Shown: piece by piece, positions 27,666-37,032 of the stretch
Layout of the letters: every line of letters starts with the position of its first letter
Numbering within the stretch: position 1 is the first letter of the stretch
Source of the DNA: Acidimicrobiaceae bacterium
GTDB lineage: Bacteria > Actinomycetota > Acidimicrobiia > Acidimicrobiales > Aldehydirespiratoraceae
Assembly: GCA_016845585.1 (NCBI GenBank)
Contig: JAERSO010000052.1
Coordinates: 35,657 to 99,656 of the forward strand
Direction of reading: 5' to 3'
Length of the DNA: 64,000 nt
Made by a program: the position numbers and the translations under genes
Notes under the pieces: model-generated
Told to the model about the DNA's origin: nothing
What the model saw: only the letters and a program-made list of their open reading frames with translations
The model's database searches: none

Positions 27666-28766
27666 ATGACCAAGGCAATTCTCGACAGCAACGGATTCAA
27701 GCTCGGCCTCTTCTCGGCGAACTGCTCGAGTGGGCTCGCCGTGACCAAGGCTGATGGCCGCTGGTCAGGCAGCTGGGAAGACAATCTCCGTCTGGCGAAG
27801 ATGGCCGACGAGGCCGGCATCGACTTCCTGCTTCCGATTGCTCGCTGGATCGGCTACGGCGGCGACACCAACTTCCACGGTGGCGTGTTGGAGACCATCA
27901 CCTGGGCCGCCGGTCTGCTGGCCCACACCAAGGACATCTCCGTCTTCGCCACGATCCACACGTTCTGCAACAATCCGATCGTCGCCGCCAAGCAGATGGC
28001 CACCATCGATCAGATCGGCGGCGGTCGTGCCGGCATCAATGTCGTCGCCGGCTGGAACAAGCCCGAGTACGACACGTTCGGAATCGATCTTCCCACCGAC
28101 CACGACGATCGCTACCGCTTCGCCCAGGAATGGCTCGATATCGTCACCAAGATCTGGGCTGAGGAGGAACCATTCGATTGGAACGGCGAGTTCTTCCAGC
28201 TGCAGCACGTCGAGAGCCAGCCCAAGCCGGTCGACGGCATGGTGCCGATTCTCAACGCCGGATCATCTGATCAGGGACGCGACTACGCCGCTCGCAACGC
28301 CAACTTCGCGTTCACGATCGTCGGCGGGCCCGAGGACGGCTACGACTTGGTCCCTGCCCTCAAGAAGAACGCTCGTGAGAACTACGGCCGCGAGTCGGGC
28401 GTGTTCACCCTCGGTCACTGCATCGTCCGCGAGACGGAGCAGGAAGCCTGGGACTTCCACCGCTACTACGCGGAAGAGAACGCCGACTGGGATGCGGTCG
28501 ACAACCTGATGGAACTCCAAGGTATGCATGCCATGTCGTTCACTCCGGAGATGCTCAGCATGTTCCGCGGGCGCTTCGCAGCCGGTCACGGTTCGTGCCC
28601 GGTGATCGGCAATCCCGACCAGGTTGCCGACGAGATCGAGAAATTCGCCAAGGCGGGCTTCGACGGCATGACGTTGAGCTTCATGAACTACGCCGAGGAG
28701 CTTCCCTACTTCGCTCAGGAAGTTCTTCCTCGTCTCGAGGCAAAGGGCGTTCGCGTTCCTCGCTGA
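27666..28766 (+). CDS. LLM-class flavin-dependent monooxygenase (RutA-like)
   Basis: A 366-residue bacterial-luciferase-like TIM-barrel enzyme. The N-terminal FKLGLFSANCSSGLAVTKA, the HTFCNNPIVAAKQMATIDQ segment, the GRAGINVVAGWNKPEYDTFG block and NAGSSDQGRDYAARNANFAF are characteristic of the RutA / alkanesulfonate monooxygenase branch. Such enzymes use reduced FMN and O2 to attack uracil-type rings, amides or sulfonates. A partner flavin reductase is not obvious in the window. It is the first gene of the operon; AGGGGA precedes the ATG at a somewhat long distance. A ring-opening or N-heterocycle oxygenation role is inference. Confidence 0.88.
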   Translation: MTKAILDSNGFKLGLFSANCSSGLAVTKADGRWSGSWEDNLRLAKMADEAGIDFLLPIARWIGYGGDTNFHGGVLETITWAAGLLAHTKDISVFATIHTFCNNPIVAAKQMATIDQIGGGRAGINVVAGWNKPEYDTFGIDLPTDHDDRYRFAQEWLDIVTKIWAEEEPFDWNGEFFQLQHVESQPKPVDGMVPILNAGSSDQGRDYAARNANFAFTIVGGPEDGYDLVPALKKNARENYGRESGVFTLGHCIVRETEQEAWDFHRYYAEENADWDAVDNLMELQGMHAMSFTPEMLSMFRGRFAAGHGSCPVIGNPDQVADEIEKFAKAGFDGMTLSFMNYAEELPYFAQEVLPRLEAKGVRVPR

Positions 28767-28811
28767 GCGCTTCGCCGCGACTGACCCTGACCCTGCCCGG
28801 AAAGTTTGACG

Positions 28812-30428
28812 ATGCCAGACGCGGTCGTGATCGGCAGTGGAATCAACGGATTGGTGGCCGGGGCGATGCTCGCCCTCGACGGTTGGCAGATCACGGTTGT
28901 CGAGGCGAGTGATCGCCTCGGCGGCGCGATTCGCACCGACACAGAGGTGTTCGACGGCTACACCGTCGAACTCATGTCGAGCTGGCACCCCCTGTTCGTC
29001 GGTGGCCCGGCGTTTGCTGAGCTCGAAGCCGAGCTGAGCAGGCGCGGCGTGACATATCTCAACACCGACAAGCCGACGGCGGTCGCCTGCGCGGACGGAA
29101 CGGCCCTCTTGTCGACCGATCCCGATGCCACCAATGCCGCGTTCGAGTCGCTCGGGGACCTGTCCTCTTGGTCGTCGTGCATGGCCGAGTTCGGATCGAA
29201 GATCGATCTTGCGTTCGGCCTGCTCGGCACCGATTTCTGGAGACGGTCAGCGGCCAAGTTCGGTTGGACTGCCGCTCGTCGCCTCGGCCGACGCGGTGTT
29301 GTGGCTTCCGGCGCTGAATTGCTCGAACCGGCATCGACGTGGTTGCGCCGAGACTTCGAATCACCTGTCTCGCGCGCGCTGCTCGCGCCATGGGCGCTAC
29401 ACAACGGACTCGGACCCGATGATGCATCGAGCGCGTTCATCACAAAGGTGATCGCGGCCGCGCTTTCGCAAGGCGGCATGCCGGTTCCCGAGGGTGGCGG
29501 CATCCGACTCGTCGACGCCCTCGTCGGCATCATCACCAACAACGGCGGCACCGCAGTGACCGGCACCGCTGTCACGGCCATCGAGGTCGACGGCAAGCGC
29601 GTGACCGGAGCTCGGCTGGCGGATGACACGGTGCTTTCCGCCAACACGGTTCTGGCTTCGGTCGGGCCCCGAGCGCTGTACGAGGGTCTCCTCGGTCAGG
29701 CGCCGGGTGTGCCCGCGGAGCACGTGACTGCCGCATCGAAATTCACCTACGGTCGCGCGGCAATGCAGATTCATCTCGCACTCAGCGACCCGCCGGCATG
29801 GACTGATGCCGCGCTCGGCGAGGCGGCGATCGTACATGTCCTCGATGGCCTCGACTCTGTGTCCGCCTCGGTCAACGCTGCATGGCGCGGGCACCTTCCG
29901 GCGCGGCCTACGGTTGCTGTCGGACAGCCGCTCACCGTCGACCCGAGTCGTGCTCCCGACGGAGGGGGTCTCCTCTGGCTCCAACTCCAGGAACTCCCGC
30001 GGGAGGTCCGCGGTGATGATGCCGGGTCCATCGATCCCGGAGACGGTTCATGGGGCCCAGCCACCCGCGACGCGTTCGCGGAGCGTGCCATCGACCAGCT
30101 CCGTCCGCACATCACCAACCTCGACGCGGCAATCATCGACCGCCTGGTTCTGGGGCCAGCCGAGCTCCAAGATCTCAACGTGAACCTCGTCGGAGGCGAT
30201 CCCTACGGTGGTGACTGTCGAGCGCATCAGTTCGCCGCGTGGCGGCCGCTGAGCAGCGCCACAGGCCATGCCACCGGAATCGACGGCCTCTGGCACATCG
30301 GCGCGTCAACTCATCCCGGGCCCGGCCTCGGCGGTGGATCGGGATACCTCGTTGCCTCCCGGCTTCGGGATCAACGTCGTCGGCGCCGGTTCGGGCGCCG
30401 GCCTACAGGGAGAAGCAGCCATGGCTGA
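28812..30428 (+). CDS. FAD-dependent oxidoreductase, phytoene-desaturase/amine-oxidase-like
   Basis: A 538-residue flavoprotein. The N-terminal Rossmann motif is DAVVIGSGINGLVAGAMLAL, with VVEASDRLGGAIRTD following, as in carotenoid desaturase/amine oxidase-like proteins. The C-terminal FAD-contact motif is GLWHIGASTHPGPGLGGGSG. ATG 28812 is preferred over a TTG two codons earlier. The C-terminus overlaps the start of the IorA-like gene by 8 bases. In an aromatic catabolic operon it may oxidise a C-N or C-C bond or dehydrogenate a ring intermediate; carotenoid synthesis is unlikely, as no other crt gene is present. Confidence 0.87.
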   Translation: MPDAVVIGSGINGLVAGAMLALDGWQITVVEASDRLGGAIRTDTEVFDGYTVELMSSWHPLFVGGPAFAELEAELSRRGVTYLNTDKPTAVACADGTALLSTDPDATNAAFESLGDLSSWSSCMAEFGSKIDLAFGLLGTDFWRRSAAKFGWTAARRLGRRGVVASGAELLEPASTWLRRDFESPVSRALLAPWALHNGLGPDDASSAFITKVIAAALSQGGMPVPEGGGIRLVDALVGIITNNGGTAVTGTAVTAIEVDGKRVTGARLADDTVLSANTVLASVGPRALYEGLLGQAPGVPAEHVTAASKFTYGRAAMQIHLALSDPPAWTDAALGEAAIVHVLDGLDSVSASVNAAWRGHLPARPTVAVGQPLTVDPSRAPDGGGLLWLQLQELPREVRGDDAGSIDPGDGSWGPATRDAFAERAIDQLRPHITNLDAAIIDRLVLGPAELQDLNVNLVGGDPYGGDCRAHQFAAWRPLSSATGHATGIDGLWHIGASTHPGPGLGGGSGYLVASRLRDQRRRRRFGRRPTGRSSHG

Positions 30429-32589
30429 ACGTTCGTTCGCGACAGAAGTCCAGCAACTCCGGCTCGGCGAAGGTGAGACATTCAGCGGCGAGGGAATTCT
30501 CGCGGTCGCCAAGGGCCTGCTCGAGGCAGGCGTCTCATACGTCGGCGGCTACCAGGGCGCACCGATCTCACATCTCATGGACGTCTTCGGCGATGCTCAG
30601 GAGATCCTCGCCGAACTCGGCGTGTACTTCGAGAACTCTGCGTCGGAGGCGACGGCGGCTGCGATGCTCGCCGCCTCCGTCAACTACCCGTTGCGAGGCG
30701 CGGTCACGTTCAAGTCAACCGTCGGCACGAACGTGGCGTCCGATGCGCTCGCCAACCTGTCGAGCGGCGGTGTCACCGGTGGAGCGTTGGTCATCGTCGG
30801 CGAGGACTACGGCGAGGGTTCGTCGATCATGCAGGAACGGTCCCATGCGTTCGCCATGAAGTCCCAGATGTGGTTGCTCGATCCGCGCCCCAACGTCGAC
30901 GCGATCGTCAACTCTGTGAAGAAGGGGTTCGAACTCTCCGAGGCGAGCAATACGCCGGTCATGCTCGAGTTGCGGCTGCGCTCGTGTCACCTGCACGGCT
31001 CGTTCGTCGCCAGCGACAACCAGCGGCCCACCATGCACATCAAGGAGGCGGTGGAGAATCCGCAGCGCGATCTGAGTCGCATCGTCTTGCCGCCTGCGAG
31101 CTTCATCCACGAGGAGGAGAAGATCGGGGTGCGCTGGCCCGCAGCCGTCGACTTCATCACCGCGAACAACATGAACGAGACGTTCGGCCCCGAGGACAGC
31201 GAGATTGGATTGATTGTCCAGGGCGGGCTCTACAACACCATGAATCGGGCTCAGGAGCTCCTCGGCTGCTCCGATGCGTTCGGCAACACCGATGTGCCCG
31301 TGTACGTCATGAACGTGACCTACCCGATCGTCGATCAGGAGGTCGTCGACTTCTGCGCCGGGAAGAAGGCAGTGCTGCTTCTCGAGGAAGGTCAACCCGA
31401 CTTCATCGAGCAGAACCTCCACGCCGTGCTACGCCGAGCCGGCTGCGACACCGTCCTGCACGGCAAGGACCTCCTCGCCATGGCGGGCGAATACACCGCA
31501 CAGGTCGTCACCGCCGGCATCGCCGAGTTCCTCGATCGCTACGGGCCCGAATTCATCCGTCACCGGCCGGCTCTCCTTCTCGATCCATCTGACCCGGCGA
31601 GCCCGATGGCGCCGCGGGCCAACGTCGAAGCCGTGCACCCCCGCCCGCCAGGGTTCTGCACCGGCTGTCCGGAGCGACCGATCTTCTCGGCCCTCACGCT
31701 GGCCGAACGAGAGACAGGCAAACACCACGTCAGCGCGGACATCGGCTGTCATCTGTTCTCGATCAACGCACCGTTCGATCTCGGTGCCACCACGATGGGC
31801 TACGGCCTTGGCTCAGCGGCTGCGTCTGCGCTCAACTCGAGCGAGGCCGATCGTCGCACCATCGCGGTGATGGGCGACGGTGGCTTCTGGCACAACGGTC
31901 TCGTGAGCGGCGTGGGCAACGCGGTGTTCAATGGCACCGATCAGCTGCTGGTGGTCGTCGACAATGAGTACAGCGCGGCCACGGGGGGCCAGGATCTCCT
32001 GTCCTCGGCCGCAGACAACCCGACCCGATCCACCAAACACTCGATCGAGAGGGCCGTGCGCGGCGTCGGGATCGACTGGGCGAAGACGGTCGACAACACC
32101 TACGACGTCGGTGCATTGCGCGACACGTTCATCGATGCGCTGACGACCGAGGAATCGGGCCCAAAGGTGATCGTGGCCCAAAGCGAGTGCCAGCTCAACC
32201 GCCAGCGGAGAGTTCGGCCCCAGGCCGCGAAGGGCATATCCGACGGTGAGAGGGTCGTCGAAGAACGCTACGGAGTCGACGCCGAGACCTGCACGGGAGA
32301 CCACGCCTGCATCCGCATCTCCGGGTGTCCGTCGCTGTCGATTGCCCCGAACCCGGATCCGATGCGGACCGACCCCGTCGCCACCGTGCTCGACTCGTGT
32401 GTCGGTTGTGGCGTATGTGGCGCAAACGCTCACGCCGCGGCTCTCTGCCCGTCCTTCTATCGCACCGAGATCGTGCACAACCCGGGCCGGTTCGAACGCT
32501 TCCGCACGAGTATCCGCAAACTGGTCACCGGCCGCCTGTCCCGCGGCATCGAGCGTCATGCCGCCCGTTTCGAACCGGTCGGCTCATGA
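30421..32589 (+). CDS. Indolepyruvate:ferredoxin oxidoreductase alpha-like (TPP-dependent 2-oxoacid oxidoreductase)
   Basis: A 722-residue protein with the IorA domain order. An N-terminal pyrimidine-binding domain (SYVGGYQGAPISHLMDVFGD) and a transketolase-C-like domain are followed by a TPP domain (CTGCPERPIFSALT, ISADIGCHLFS-like, GDGGFWHNG...VVVDNEYSAATGG). A C-terminal iron-sulfur ferredoxin region has CTGDHACIRISGC and CVGCGVCGANAHAAALC. The family decarboxylates aryl-pyruvates to aryl-acetyl-CoA with reduction of ferredoxin. The partner IorB-like gene follows with a 4-base overlap. In an aerobic actinobacterium this points to the large aerobic-type IOR pair. Substrate could be indole-, phenyl- or 4-hydroxyphenyl-pyruvate. 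Confidence 0.9.
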   Translation: MAERSFATEVQQLRLGEGETFSGEGILAVAKGLLEAGVSYVGGYQGAPISHLMDVFGDAQEILAELGVYFENSASEATAAAMLAASVNYPLRGAVTFKSTVGTNVASDALANLSSGGVTGGALVIVGEDYGEGSSIMQERSHAFAMKSQMWLLDPRPNVDAIVNSVKKGFELSEASNTPVMLELRLRSCHLHGSFVASDNQRPTMHIKEAVENPQRDLSRIVLPPASFIHEEEKIGVRWPAAVDFITANNMNETFGPEDSEIGLIVQGGLYNTMNRAQELLGCSDAFGNTDVPVYVMNVTYPIVDQEVVDFCAGKKAVLLLEEGQPDFIEQNLHAVLRRAGCDTVLHGKDLLAMAGEYTAQVVTAGIAEFLDRYGPEFIRHRPALLLDPSDPASPMAPRANVEAVHPRPPGFCTGCPERPIFSALTLAERETGKHHVSADIGCHLFSINAPFDLGATTMGYGLGSAAASALNSSEADRRTIAVMGDGGFWHNGLVSGVGNAVFNGTDQLLVVVDNEYSAATGGQDLLSSAADNPTRSTKHSIERAVRGVGIDWAKTVDNTYDVGALRDTFIDALTTEESGPKVIVAQSECQLNRQRRVRPQAAKGISDGERVVEERYGVDAETCTGDHACIRISGCPSLSIAPNPDPMRTDPVATVLDSCVGCGVCGANAHAAALCPSFYRTEIVHNPGRFERFRTSIRKLVTGRLSRGIERHAARFEPVGS

Positions 32590-34208
32590 GCACGATCGAG
32601 CAACCGTCGACCGGCTCGTCGTGGGCGAGCGGTCTTCGGCCCATCACCATCGCCATCCTCGCCATGGGCGGCGAAGGTGGCGGCGCTCTCGCCAACTGGA
32701 TCACCGCGGTCGCCGAGAAGTCGGGAATGCACGCGCAGAATACCTCGGTAGCCGGCGTCGCCCAGCGCACTGGCGCCACCGTGTACTACATCGAGCTGTA
32801 CCCCGAGAGCGCCCGTCCCGACTCATCGGTTCGCAGCGAGCCCGTGCTCAGCCTCTTCCCGACCCCGGGCGAAGTCGACATCGTGATCGCATCGGAACTG
32901 ATGGAAGCTGCGCGTTCGGTTGCCCGCGGATTCACCACACCCGACCGCACCATGCTGATCACCTCCACCAACCGGGTGTACTCGATGATCGAAAAGATGG
33001 CTCCCGGCGACGGTCGAGTGGACGACGAGGCTCTCTGGGAAAGCGCACAGGCAGGTGCTCGCACCCTCATCGCCGACGACTTCTCCCAGATCGCCACTGA
33101 CCATCGCAGCGTGATCAGCGCATCGCTCTTCGGCGCGCTCGCGGCTTCCGGCGCGATGCCTTTCGCTCGCGACGACTACGAAACGGCGATCGTCGAGTCG
33201 GGGAAGGGTGTCATCGCATCGCTCGCTGCGTTTGCCGCAGGGTTCGATGCCGCCCAGGCTGCCCCCGCACCTCCGCCGGCGTCGAGTATCGCGGTGCCGG
33301 TCTCCTTGTCCCCACGCCGCCCCAAGCACGGGCCCGGCGAGGAGGAAGAGGCGGCGCGTCAGGCCGCGATCGAGTCCGACCCGATGTCTCTCGTCGGCCC
33401 CGAGCTCCAGATGCAGGCCAAGCGTGTCATGGGTGATGAGTTCCCCGCCCCAGCCCGCTCGATGCTCCTCCACGGGATTGTCCGCACAGCCGTCTATCAA
33501 AACGAGGCCTACGCCGATCGGTACCTCGACCGTGTCGCAGCGGTGGCGGCCCTCGACAACGACGATGCACAGCTCACCATCGAGGCCGCCCGTCACGTCG
33601 CCTTGTGGATGTGCTACCAGGACACCATCCAGGTCGCGATGCAGAAGCTCCGTCGGACACGTATGGCCAAGGTCCGCTCCGACGCGGGCGCTGATGACTC
33701 ACAGCTCGTCAACGTCTATGAGTACCTCCACCCCCAGCTCGAGGAAGTCACCGACACCATGCCGATCAAGCTCGGCGCACGACTGCGCCGATCGCGCGGC
33801 TTCGGTTGGCTCGTCGGCCGGATCGCCGGCGACGGGCTCGTGATCAACACCACCGGCACCCGCGGCTTCATCAGCCTGTGGGCCACCGCCAAGCTTCGAC
33901 CCATGCGGCCCCGCACCCTGCGTTTCGGTCACGAGCAAGCCGGCCTCGACCAGTGGCTCACCGCCGTTCTCGACGCGGCCGGCACCGACGTGGAGCTGGC
34001 CAAGCAGATCGTGCTCTGTGAGGGAGTACGAAAGGGCTACGGCGAAACGCACCACCGGGGTGCCGCGCTCTTCGAGCGCTTACTGGCACATCTGCCGAAC
34101 CTCACAGCTCCCACCGCGGCCGACGATCTGGCGACCCTACGCAAGGCCGCTCTGGCCGACGAAGACGGCGTCGCACTCGATGCGGCGCTCACCGAGATGT
34201 CGAGCTGA
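32586..34208 (+). CDS. Indolepyruvate oxidoreductase beta-like subunit (IorB family with DUF6537-type extension)
   Basis: A 540-residue partner of the preceding subunit. The first ~190 residues are the 2-oxoacid:acceptor oxidoreductase gamma domain (AILAMGGEGGGALANWITAV; AGVAQRTGATVYYIELYP; DIVIASELMEAARSVARGFT). A proline/alanine linker (residues ~228-245) leads to a large C-terminal helical extension including VIGDEFPAPARSML-like and RHVALWMCYQDTIQVAM blocks. That extension is typical of the long, aerobic-type IorB proteins. The ATGA overlap with IorA implies stoichiometric expression. Confidence 0.88.
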   Translation: MSTIEQPSTGSSWASGLRPITIAILAMGGEGGGALANWITAVAEKSGMHAQNTSVAGVAQRTGATVYYIELYPESARPDSSVRSEPVLSLFPTPGEVDIVIASELMEAARSVARGFTTPDRTMLITSTNRVYSMIEKMAPGDGRVDDEALWESAQAGARTLIADDFSQIATDHRSVISASLFGALAASGAMPFARDDYETAIVESGKGVIASLAAFAAGFDAAQAAPAPPPASSIAVPVSLSPRRPKHGPGEEEEAARQAAIESDPMSLVGPELQMQAKRVMGDEFPAPARSMLLHGIVRTAVYQNEAYADRYLDRVAAVAALDNDDAQLTIEAARHVALWMCYQDTIQVAMQKLRRTRMAKVRSDAGADDSQLVNVYEYLHPQLEEVTDTMPIKLGARLRRSRGFGWLVGRIAGDGLVINTTGTRGFISLWATAKLRPMRPRTLRFGHEQAGLDQWLTAVLDAAGTDVELAKQIVLCEGVRKGYGETHHRGAALFERLLAHLPNLTAPTAADDLATLRKAALADEDGVALDAALTEMSS

Positions 34209-34284
34209 CCCACCAGCTCACGAAGAAGCCACCCACGTACAACCAACCAATCAGCAAGCGAACCGCCAACGAAAGGAAACACCC

Positions 34285-35061
34285 ATGGCCGACGTACTCG
34301 ACCTGACCCAGGGGATCATCGACGGATCGGTAGAGGTCATCGACATGACCGCCCCGCTCCACGCCAATACCCCGATTCTCCAGCTCCCACCGGAGTTCGG
34401 ACAGACCGCGGCGTTCGAGCTCGAGGAGATCAGCGCCTATGACGAGCGCGGCCCCTTCTGGTACTGGAACAACTTCCGCACCGGCGAGCACACCGGCACC
34501 CACTTCGACGCCCCGAACCATTGGGTCTCCGGCCAGGGTCTCGACGACGTCTCCCAAGTGCCGGTCGAGCGACTCATCGGTCCGGCCGCGGTGATCGACT
34601 GCACCGCTCAGGTGGACGCCGATTCTGACTATTGCCTCGACGTCGACGACATCAAGGCATGGGAAGAAGAGCACGGCCCGGTTCCCGATCGCGGCTGGTT
34701 CATCTTTCGCACCGGTTGGTCCTCTCGTGGCGACGACCCAGATGCTTTCGCCAACGCCGATGAGAACGGACCTCACACTCCGGGGGCCACGCCGGCTGCG
34801 GCAAAGTATTTGGCCGAAGAGACGAACCTCCTCGGTTGGGGCGTCGAGACCGTAGGCACCGACGCAGGTGGCGCGATGGGCTTCGATCCTCCGTTCCCCT
34901 GCCACTCCATGTTCATGGGTGCCGGCAAGTACGGCATCACGCAGCTCCGCAACACCCATCTCTTGCCGGCCACGGGTGCGGTGATCATCGCCGCACCGCT
35001 GCCGATCGTCACTGGCTCGGGCAGCCCGTGCCGCGTCATCGCTCTCGTGAACCGGGCGTAG
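34285..35061 (+). CDS. Cyclase family metal-dependent hydrolase (kynurenine formamidase / isatin hydrolase type)
   Basis: A 258-residue cyclase-family enzyme. The metal-binding signature appears as GEHTGTHFDAPNHW near residue 70-84, the HxGTHxDxPxH pattern. GWFIFRTGWSSRGDD, VETVGTDAGGAMGF and HSMFMGAGKYGITQLRNTH follow. Family members hydrolyse formylkynurenine, isatin or cyclic imides. The ATG has AAAGGA about 8 bases upstream and lies 76 bases after the IorB-like gene, the largest gap in the operon. Next to anthranilate-CoA-type and indolepyruvate-type enzymes, a kynurenine-formamidase or isatin-hydrolase role is attractive but unproven. Confidence 0.88.
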   Translation: MADVLDLTQGIIDGSVEVIDMTAPLHANTPILQLPPEFGQTAAFELEEISAYDERGPFWYWNNFRTGEHTGTHFDAPNHWVSGQGLDDVSQVPVERLIGPAAVIDCTAQVDADSDYCLDVDDIKAWEEEHGPVPDRGWFIFRTGWSSRGDDPDAFANADENGPHTPGATPAAAKYLAEETNLLGWGVETVGTDAGGAMGFDPPFPCHSMFMGAGKYGITQLRNTHLLPATGAVIIAAPLPIVTGSGSPCRVIALVNRA

Positions 35062-35798
35062 TGAGCGTCTCCCCCCGAGTTGCCGTCGTCACCGGCGGCG
35101 CCAAAGGCATCGGTCTGGCGTGCAGCCAGGCTCTCGCCGCGGCCGGTCACCGCGTCGTGGTGACCGGCCGGGATGAGGCAGCGATGGAAGCCAGCGGCTT
35201 CGACTGGCTGGCGGTTGACGTCACCGACCCCGATGCGGTCATCTCGGCCGTCGAAGGTCTCGGCGTCGTCGACATCCTGGTCAACAACGCAGGTGTGTCG
35301 ATGTCGGCCCCCGTACACCGGACCACGATCGAAGACTGGAACCACGCATTCGCCGTCAATGCCACCGGCGCCTTTTTGTGGACCCGCTCCGTCGTCGCAC
35401 CGATGCGTGACCAGAACTGGGGCCGGATTGTCACGGTGGCGTCCACCTCCAGCCACGCCGGAACCCCCTACATCTCGGCCTATGCAGCGTCGAAACACGC
35501 AGTGCTCGGCCTGATGAGGGTCGTCGCCGCCGAAGTCGCGGGCACGGGGGTAACTGCCAACTGCGTTTCCCCGACCTTCGTCCGCACTGAGATGACGGGC
35601 CGCACCATCGCCAACATCGCCCAACAGACGAATCGTTCGACCGGAGAAGCCGAGGCGGCGCTCGTCGGCCAAGCCGCTCTCGGCCGACTCGTCGAACCCG
35701 AGGAAGTCGCTGCTGCGGTGAGCTATCTGTGCTCCGACGCGGCAGCGGCAACGAACGCACAATCAATCATTCTCGACGGAGGAACGCTGCAACTATGA
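35061..35798 (+). CDS. Short-chain dehydrogenase/reductase (SDR)
   Basis: A 245-residue classical SDR. The cofactor motif is VVTGGAKGIGLACSQALAAAG, with VDILVNNAGVSMS. The catalytic Ser/Tyr/Lys lie in TVASTSSHAGTPYISAYAASKHAVLG (YxxxK), and the C-terminal LCSDAAAATNAQSIILDGGT is typical. It starts at GTG 35061, whose first base is the last base of the cyclase stop (TAGTG). The YAASK motif and D-rich second strand suggest NAD(P)H, but preference was not determined. It probably acts as a hydroxyacyl-CoA dehydrogenase in the pathway, because a crotonase gene overlaps it. Confidence 0.9.
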   Translation: MSVSPRVAVVTGGAKGIGLACSQALAAAGHRVVVTGRDEAAMEASGFDWLAVDVTDPDAVISAVEGLGVVDILVNNAGVSMSAPVHRTTIEDWNHAFAVNATGAFLWTRSVVAPMRDQNWGRIVTVASTSSHAGTPYISAYAASKHAVLGLMRVVAAEVAGTGVTANCVSPTFVRTEMTGRTIANIAQQTNRSTGEAEAALVGQAALGRLVEPEEVAAAVSYLCSDAAAATNAQSIILDGGTLQL

Positions 35799-36631
35799 AA
35801 CCTGACATCCCATTTCGGGCGTCCACACCATTCACCGATTCGTGGGAACACTTCGACGTCGCGTTGAGCGACCGGGTGCTGACGGTCACGCTCAACCGGC
35901 CCGACAAGCTCAATGCGATCACATTCGACGCCTATGCAGACCTGCGTGACCTGTTCCGTGAGCTTCCGCATCGCGACATCTGCGATGCAGTGGTTCTCAC
36001 GGGCGCAGGCAAGGGTTTCTGCTCCGGTGGTGATGTGAACGAGATCATCGGCGAGCTCATCGAGATGGATCCGAAGGAACTCCTCGAATTCACGCGCATG
36101 ACCGGCACGGTCGTGCAGAACATGCGCGAGTGCCCAATCCCGATCATCGCGGCCCTCAACGGCACGGCGGCGGGGGCAGGCGCCGTCTTGGCCATGGCTT
36201 CCGACTTCCGCATCGTCACCCCGCGAACCAAGTTCCGGTTCCTCTTCACCAACGTGGGCCTCTCCGGCGGCGACATGGGCACCTGCTACCTACTGCCCCG
36301 TCTCATCGGACTCGGTCGCGCGACCGAAGTGTTGATGTTCGGTGATGCGATCACTGGTGAAGACGCAGTTCAAATCGGCCTCGCCAACCGCTGCGTCGAC
36401 CCCGACGACTTGTTGACTACGGCGAAGGAGTACGCCGAACGGCTGGTCTCCGGGCCGACCTTCGCGTATCAGACCACCAAGACACTGCTCAATCGAGAAG
36501 CGGACATGACGCTCCACGGCGCACTCGAGATGGAAGCGATGACCCAGGCGCATCTGATGCAGACCCATGATCATCGAGAGTTCCATCGGGCATTCAACGC
36601 CGGTGAGCGACCGGCTTGGGCGGGAAGATGA
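35795..36631 (+). CDS. Enoyl-CoA hydratase/isomerase family protein
   Basis: A 278-residue crotonase-fold enzyme. TLNRPDKLNAITFDAY, GAGKGFCSGGDVNEII and NGTAAGAGAVLAMASDFRIV form the CoA-binding and oxyanion elements; FTNVGLSGGDMGTCYLLPRL replaces the more common PE.GL.P stretch. FAYQTTKTLLNREADMTL and a C-terminal NAGERPAWAGR complete the family pattern. This flavour is frequent in aromatic-CoA breakdown clusters, where it hydrates or opens a dearomatised ring. ATGA overlaps on both sides place it firmly in the operon. Confidence 0.9.
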   Translation: MKPDIPFRASTPFTDSWEHFDVALSDRVLTVTLNRPDKLNAITFDAYADLRDLFRELPHRDICDAVVLTGAGKGFCSGGDVNEIIGELIEMDPKELLEFTRMTGTVVQNMRECPIPIIAALNGTAAGAGAVLAMASDFRIVTPRTKFRFLFTNVGLSGGDMGTCYLLPRLIGLGRATEVLMFGDAITGEDAVQIGLANRCVDPDDLLTTAKEYAERLVSGPTFAYQTTKTLLNREADMTLHGALEMEAMTQAHLMQTHDHREFHRAFNAGERPAWAGR

Positions 36632-37032
36632 CCAGCCACCAGATGATCAGTCCCGAGACCATGGCACCGGCACCCGGCTTCAGCCATGTCGTCGTGGCGG
36701 CACCGGGCCGCGCGGTCTACGTCGCAGGCCAGGTCGCCATGGACTCCACCGGGGCCGTAGTGGGGGCGACACTCGCCGAGCAGTTCGAAGTCACCCTCCG
36801 CAATGTCGCATCGGCGCTCGACGCGGCCGGGTCCAAGCCCGAGGACATCGTCTCTATGGTCATGTATGCCACGGACGTGCAGGCGTACCGTGATTCGTTG
36901 CGGGAGATCGGGGCCGCCTACCGCACGGTCATCGGGCGTCACTTTCCCGCCATGGCCCTGGTCGGCGTGACCGAACTGGTCGAGCCCGACGCGATGATCG
37001 AGATCGTGGCCACGGCCGTCATCGCGGACTGA
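36628..37032 (+). CDS. RidA/YjgF family enamine/imine deaminase
   Basis: A 134-residue RidA-family protein with the N-terminal HVVVAAPGRAVYVAGQVAMD and the terminal motif VTELVEPDAMIEIVATAVI. The usual RidA arginine lies in the last strand region R-x-A/VEVE. Here the corresponding stretch reads EPDAMIEI, so the canonical arginine is not evident and deaminase activity is uncertain. ATG 36628 overlaps the crotonase stop. RidA-like proteins in catabolic operons hydrolyse enamine or imine intermediates, for example aminomuconate (AmnD). This supports a nitrogen-bearing substrate. Confidence 0.87.
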   Translation: MTSHQMISPETMAPAPGFSHVVVAAPGRAVYVAGQVAMDSTGAVVGATLAEQFEVTLRNVASALDAAGSKPEDIVSMVMYATDVQAYRDSLREIGAAYRTVIGRHFPAMALVGVTELVEPDAMIEIVATAVIAD

